A stretch of 64,000 nt of DNA, taken from the NCBI GenBank assembly GCA_016808115.1, contig JAEQBH010004666.1, positions 124,001 to 188,000 of the forward strand, in the 5' to 3' direction. A model generated the notes under the pieces. The model did no database searches, had not been told where the DNA came from, and worked only from the letters and a program-made list of their open reading frames with translations. The stretch is from Tetrastigma voinierianum (lineage: Eukaryota > Streptophyta > Magnoliopsida > Vitales > Vitaceae). The stretch's first letter is position 1. Each line of letters opens with the position of its first letter. Positions 58,239-64,000 of this stretch are shown here, piece after piece. A program made the translations under genes and the position numbers.

Positions 58239-60119
58239 TGAAAACCCGTCCTAAGGCCAATATAATCACAATGATAGCACTATGGATAGGTCGGCCTCGC
58301 CCATACTACGATATCCATAAAAACATACCAAATATGAATTCACTGCAATCCACAGTTCTAAGAGTTCAAATGTTTTACTCTTAAACAATATATATTAAAA
58401 TACACCGAATTCTAATACATAAACATCATCAAAGTTACACTCCGCTTTCTTCAAAATCTTGCCAGGACGCAGCCGCCCTTCGCACGCGCCCCCGTACCGT
58501 AAAATGCATCCGGCTGTGGCGAAGCACGTTTTCCGCAGTGGAATCGCTAAGCTGGAAGAGCTCATCAATTCTGGCAAGGCAATGTTCCAAATTAAACACA
58601 CATTCAAGAAAATGCATGATCCTACTTGAATGTCTACATGACCAACTCATATCCCGAGTCCTCACCGACTCTCTCACACTCTCGCCTAAGCCTTCAGATG
58701 CAGAATTATTGTTTTATTACAATGACAACCCTCCGGGTGTATATATATCAATCACCGCTCCGACGATTGATATATTAATTGCTCGTGGGACTACCCTCCG
58801 ATGAATACCACCGCGCTCCGGCGGATTGATGGTTTTAATCACTCTACCCTCCGATAATTAATATTATTAGACAACCCTCCGAACCGTTTTCAGACTCATC
58901 TCATGCACTCACTCCTATAGTCCTAGGTGTTCCAAAGGCATATGGAATGTATGTGGCAATTCCAACAGGCAGCCTAATTCACATGTAAATATATGAGTAA
59001 ACATGCATATATTTACAAGAACATTCAATTCACAATCATGTCATGTAAATTCTCATTCATTCATCAAAATTAACTCATTGGCTAATGATCAAACACGAGC
59101 AATTTAATTTAAATCACTGACCAAACACATATTTTCATTGTAAAATATATATTTAGAACATCGCTTCGGGAACAAGAAACCTCATAGGTTACTGCTCCTT
59201 CAGCACACAATTTACTCCTGCCTAATTTGCGAATCCCTGCTCACGCTCATTTCTACTCTCACACAAACCAATACATGATTTATTATACAAAACACAATTT
59301 ATCCACAAACTCAGTCACACAATATGGATGTCACGGACTGCCCGTTTGGCTTCAAATATATCACCCGATCCTGCCTGACCGATCAAACGGCCGCTATGCA
59401 CAAGCCTAACTCGAAACATTAATATAGTATTTAAACGAAGAATAAAACTCCAAGTAGGAGAAACCCCTACCTCCTCGGAGTTTTCAAAACCCACAAACTG
59501 TGTCCACGCTGTAGCCCTCTCCGCGAGAGCTTCTCCCTCTTGTCCCGAAACCGCCGACCTGGCCGACTTCAAGGCAGTAAAACTAGAGAGCAAGGAAGAC
59601 ACACTCTCTCTCTAGAAAATGAAATCAAAAACCTTCTGTCCTTTCTCCCTTTCTTTTCCTTCCTCTCCACGTTTTCTCCCTTTTGATAAAGGAAGAGGAC
59701 AACTGTTCACTATTTTGTCATTTTCTCATTGAAATCAATTTCTATAATGACATCTATGTCCTTCTTTTTTCCTGGGGGCTTTATATCGCATTATCTCAGC
59801 CGGTCCATTTTCATTATTTCTCTACTCATACCACTTATGGCACATGAGTTATGTGTTATATGTGACTTTCGTTGATCGAATTGCTTTACCAAGAATCTCG
59901 ACAAGCGCATGCCTTAGAAACGCAAATTTCGATTGTCCCTAATTCAATAAATTTATTGCAAGGCTAGATTTTCATGAGATCTATCTCCAACTGCAGTAAT
60001 CCGCTTTGTCACCCGAGATCAGAGAGAATAAATTACGGATTTTAACCTAAATTAACAATTTTGTAATCGAAATTGGCGATTTTGCCCTTTTCCAAAAAAT
60101 TGGAATTTCTGGTCTTATA
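58239..60119 (-). mobile_element. Right (5') LTR of element B, 1.88 kb
   Basis: It aligns with 49796-51635 (for example ccaatataatcacaatgata, gttctaagagttcaaat, acaaccctccg, catgcatatattta, ttggaatttctggtctta). The minus-strand start is (g)tataagacc at 60119, so one base differs from TGTAAGACC. Confidence 0.8.
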
Positions 60120-61772
60120 CGCGGACACCAAAAAGTCGAGTTCACATTCAAATCTACGAGATGCGTTTTATTCTCCTTGTTTTACTCTTGATTTAAGAGT
60201 TTGTAAATGCTTGTATTGGTTTGAGTCGTAAGTGTTTGATCGTCCCAAACTGGGGACCGAAGTGTTAAATTTTTGGAGCCCATCAGACATCTCGTGACTG
60301 GGTAGGTTGCTTCCTGGGGGGGTGTTTTCGTTTATAATTTATAAACAAATTGTGTGTCGTGTAGTATACATTCAAATATAATAGCAGGCCCGTTCACCAA
60401 GAGGGAACCGACAGCAGGAGTGGGTCGCCACTGACAAATGACATCGCAGGTTTGACCCGTTAAAACAAATTCGCTCAAGGGAATAGTGACATGAATAGTG
60501 ACGTGAATAATAATCACGAATATTTTGTGAGAAACGTGACTTCGGGGTCGAGTCATTCCAAATTGAATCGCTTTCGCGCAGACGTTAATTAGCCCACGCG
60601 AGCTAATTTTGTGTAATTGATTGAGAAATTGTTTAAGAGAATGGCTCGAGTTGTGTGGACTAATAGGGTTAATGCATAAGCTTGACGTGTGTTACATAAT
60701 GTCACAATTATATGAAATATAATCAGGTAAAGGTGCTCTTCTGAGATGAGAGATTAGATTTACTCAATTATATGGAATATAATCTGCAGGTGTTTAAAAA
60801 GTACTGGAGATGAGATTGCAAAGTCGTTCCAAATGAGCTAATTGGGTGATGCTCGATGAATATCAACAGCTCAAGTGAGCTAGTTCGGGGTGATGGTCGA
60901 TTCATGTTAAATTATGTACGTGGTGTGAATGCAAAATTTGTGAATATGCGATAATTGATATATTTGTATAAAATGATTAGTACTATGGTTATTACTTCAT
61001 AGCGCACTGCACCTAGAATTTGAGTGTGAGCGCATGATATGAATTTTCTGAAAAATCTAACATGGCTGGGCGAAGGAATTTCACGTGATGATTTTCTCCA
61101 AGAATTGGTCGGAGATGGCCCAATGCATCATTTCGGATGAGGACCATGACTGCCGAAAGCCTCACCAACCAATTCGCCTCGGAAGGTAGTCCCATATTTT
61201 TACCGACGCTGTGGTAGTTTATTTTCAAGAACAACAAGTTTTGCCTCGAAAAACATAAGCCTTTCCTCACAGGTTACGCTTCTAGGGGCAAGTGTGAGGG
61301 AGCCTGGAGGACTGAGACATGAATCCGCATGTGTATTATCCGGGCAAGATCACGTGTTTACTTGAGTGTGTGTTTAAATTGAGCAATGGGGATATGCACT
61401 TAGGTGAAGAGGAAACACATATTTAGGTGATTCCATCACTGGCGATAACTCACCTCGCCGAGGGAACATTTTTTCTCGTACTGTGGGCGCCGAGAAACCG
61501 CCTAGAGGCCGATTTTGAAGAAAGCTAGGTTGTGGCTTTGATGTTTTTAGATAATATGTATTAAAATTGTAGATTTTAATATGTATTCTCGTATTAAGAG
61601 TAATAAAATAACTCTTGACTATCGAATGGTAGTTGGGTACATGTTTGATGAGTATTGATGCAGGCCTCAAGCGGTCATTTTTACTGCAGATGTGTCTCGC
61701 GATAACAGATAAACAAATGGTATTCGCAGTCACGGGCAAATAACGGACTTCGGTTTCCTTTGGGGCGCTACA
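60120..61772 (+). mobile_element. Gypsy family B-like LTR fragment, + strand
   Basis: It aligns with 46511-47887 and ends ggggcgctaca at 61772, a standard end for this type of LTR. It lies head-to-head with the 5' LTR of element B. The start motif is missing. Confidence 0.65.
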
Positions 61773-62907
61773 CCAACTTAAGTTGCACATTTTTACATAT
61801 AAAATAAACTTATAACAAAGCATATATTATAAAATCGAATTATATTATGTATTTTAAAAATAATAACATAGAGATGTGGGTGCGCCTCTATAGATTCGAC
61901 CTAAGGGCCCGTAGTCACCTAGCCTAAAATAAAGTTTATAAGATGATCCCTTTAAAGATTCGACTCAGCCAAGCTTGCCTAAAGCGGGCCGTACGTGGGC
62001 CACGGCCCTCGGGCTTTGAAACCCCAAATCTTATTAAACCTAAAATAAACATATATTTCGATCCTATAAGATTTTAACCCAAGCTTGTAAGGATTTGATC
62101 AAATCGAACTTAAATTTATAATCCTCAAATTTGGGATGAGTTTGGATTCATCATTAATTCCATTTAATCATTAAAAATTACACCCTTAATCTCTCATTTA
62201 TATTAAAAAAAAAAAACCCCACCAATTTTCTAGATTTAATGAGATAGTTACATAATGACAATTTAATAGAGATAATATTTAAAAATATAGCTTAATATTT
62301 AAAAAGAAAAAAAATCTATTTGGACAGTATTATTGAAAATGGTTTTAGAAAACAATTGTTGAAAACTATTTTGTGTTTGTTTTGTAAATCAAAATTTTAT
62401 GTAAGAATTTGAAATGTTTTTAACTAATCTTTATATTTTTAAATATATTTTAAAATTTATAAATGTAAGTTTTTTTAAAATCATTATTTATGTTTTTATA
62501 ATTTTTTCCTATTAATATTTTTTAAAAACCAGTAAAAACAATTAAAGATGCATGTCCTTTTTTTCTATCAACAATATAAAACCATTTTTGGCTGTCGGGT
62601 TTCTTAACATTATTTTTTTTCTTAAAAAAATAGAAAACTGCTTCTAAAAATCGTTAGAAAGCAAGGCCTAAAATCATTGTGCTTCTTTTTTCTTTACTTT
62701 TTTTTTAATATTATTTTTTAATCTTATGAATTCAAATCTCACTCCTCAAAATGCTTGATACTCGATTTTATACGAGTGAAAATTCTTGCTTTAAAAACAT
62801 TTCACTAATAATTTTTCAATAATTACAATGCTAGTATGCTTATTTTTATTTTTCATATTTCTTGGCTTATGAAACCACCTAGAAAGAAATGAATAGGTAG
62901 TTTAGTG
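61773..62907. other. AT-rich spacer with an inverted dispersed repeat
   Basis: 61790-62040 is related in reverse to 48170-48450. 62170-62880 is very AT-rich with A and T runs and no recognisable frame. Confidence 0.5.
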
Positions 62908-64000
62908 TAACGCCCCGTTCCGAGAGGGTGTATGGTACGTGTAACCATAGGGTTGCATTTGTGCACAAAAAGATTTTTTTTAGTGCCATTGTAGTATTCT
63001 TGGAAGTTGTTATTAAGGATTAAATTGTAAAGTTTTCAAAAAATTGTGGCATTTTTGCAATTAAAGAAAGTGGAGGGGGTGAAAGTACAAATTATGGAAT
63101 TTCAAAAGATAATAATATTAATAAATTGTCAAAATAATTCAGGGAAGCCTTGAAAATTATCTAGATCTTGGATGACGAAACTGACTGTGCCGTTAAGTTT
63201 GTCTCGCTAAATCTAGTGACCCAGAAAAGTTTCGTTGAATTCCGAGACAGTCGGAATATTTTACGAATTTTTAGGCGACAGGTGTAGAGTGAAACCTGAA
63301 AACGGGATTTTAGAAAAATCTCGAAAAATGGCAAATATTTAAAAAATATTCAATTAGGATAAATGAAATTGAAACCGGGACGAAATAATTTGTTTCGTGA
63401 GTCGAATCCACCGATAAGGGAAAAGAAAAAGGACGCGGTGGGATCCCACTTAAAAATAAAAAGATAAAAAAAAAAAAAGGAAAGCTAGCAGACGGAATGA
63501 CAGAGGGCGTGGAAAGAGAGTGACGAGATTTTTAAATTTTTTTTCTCTCTTCGTTTTTTTCTCAGATTTACGGAAATCGGATAGTAGATTTTCGTCAGGT
63601 AAAGAATGAAAGTTTATCTATGCGACGAGGGCTACGCGTGGGTACAAAAAACACGGGATTTCACCGAGAATTCAGGTAAAAGTTCGAAAAATCTTATTTT
63701 TTGTTTTTCTCGGATTTATGCCGTTCTAACGGTCAGAATTTTTTGGACCAAGAGTTAAAGCTACTCTACGCGGACGCGAGAGCTTACGCTGCGGTACCGA
63801 AATCAATGAGGCTTCGCCAATGTTTGAATACGTATGAATAGTGAATACGTATGAATAGTACTAAAAATAGTGAATACGTATATAAATAGTGTTATGAATA
63901 GTGAATACGTATATGAATAGTGAATACATAAATGAATAGTGTTATGAATAGTGAATACGTATGAATAGTACTATGAATAGTGAAGTACGTTAAGTTTTAC
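62908..64000 (+). mobile_element. Family A-like LTR, 5' part, cut by window end
   Basis: It starts tgtaacgccccgttccgag at 62908, the + strand equivalent of the minus-strand start of LTR A at 10338. It then matches it in order: cgaaactgactg..ccgttaag (63178), aaatctagtgaccc (63211), cagtcggaatatttt (63247) and an A-rich run (63465-63478). The element body, if any, lies beyond 64000. Confidence 0.7.
63827..63992 (+). repeat. Short-unit minisatellite in the family A-like LTR
   Basis: The words gaatagtgaatacgtat and gaatagt(gtt/act)at repeat with spacing of about 17-31 bp, eight or more times, up to the window end. Confidence 0.85.

Larger units (their letters stand above)
49796..60119 (-). mobile_element. 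Element B: minus-strand chromovirus-like Ty3/gypsy retrotransposon
   Basis: LTRs at 49796-51635 and 58239-60119 flank gag, protease, RT, RNase H, integrase and a C-terminal tail read leftward on the minus strand. A polypurine tract abuts the left LTR. A 2 kb leader (56261-58238) separates the right LTR from gag. The motif set (KWERVTMDF, YTVYCDAS, FDVILGMDWL, GVHEVFHVSM) is that of plant chromovirus-like gypsy pol. No target duplication is seen, and the left LTR carries leader-like sequence outside it. Inactive through many stops and indels. Confidence 0.85.

Overview
This is plant nuclear DNA from an intergenic, heterochromatin-like region. It holds nested, decayed LTR retrotransposons, LTR fragments and tandem repeats in AT-rich spacer. 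Three retrotransposon bodies are recognisable from protein motifs: a Tat/Retand-type Ty3/gypsy, two chromovirus-like Ty3/gypsy elements, and one Ty1/copia. All carry many stops and frameshifts, so none looks able to move by itself. I cannot name the species. I found no intact host protein gene, no rRNA gene, no CRISPR array and no convincing functional tRNA gene.

Layout. 1-2.07 kb: unassigned. 2.07-23.48 kb: a Tat-type gypsy element on the + strand (LTR, PBS, gag, protease, reverse transcriptase, RNase H, integrase, repeat-rich 3' region, LTR). Its RT is split next to the YIDD catalytic box by about 13.6 kb of inserted DNA. That insert contains a minus-strand chromovirus-like gypsy ('element A', 7.29-17.87 kb, LTRs about 3 kb) and a ~70 bp minisatellite. 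23.5-29.1 kb: AT-rich, low-copy-looking DNA with one speculative two-exon small gene. 29.09-35.45 kb: a complete but decayed minus-strand Ty1/copia element with 275 bp LTRs and a near-match target duplication. Its gag is interrupted by a solo LTR of a second gypsy family ('B'), which has its own 5 bp target duplication. 35.5-42.7 kb: AT-rich spacer, a minisatellite, a solo-LTR candidate and a SINE-like tRNA head. 42.7-46.5 kb: a tandem array of nearly five ~775 bp units. 46.5-49.75 kb: LTR fragments. 49.8-60.1 kb: a minus-strand chromovirus-like gypsy ('element B') with gag, protease, RT, RNase H, integrase and a C-terminal tail, flanked by ~1.85 kb LTRs and with a long repeat-rich leader. 60.1-64 kb: more LTR fragments in the + orientation, cut by the window edge.

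How the parts relate. Nesting gives relative ages: the copia element is older than the solo LTR inside it, and the Tat element is older than whatever split its RT. The B family appears as a full element, a solo LTR and + strand fragments, which points to repeated insertion and LTR-LTR recombination. Homologous repeats are often near-identical over long stretches and then lose all similarity over short patches. That could be old decay, but it could also be consensus error in the assembly and should be checked before any evolutionary reading. I found no clearly new biological system. The most unusual structures are the 775 bp array, the hairpin-rich LTR subrepeats, the TCGCGA-rich leader, and an anomalous segment at 17.87-18.6 kb.
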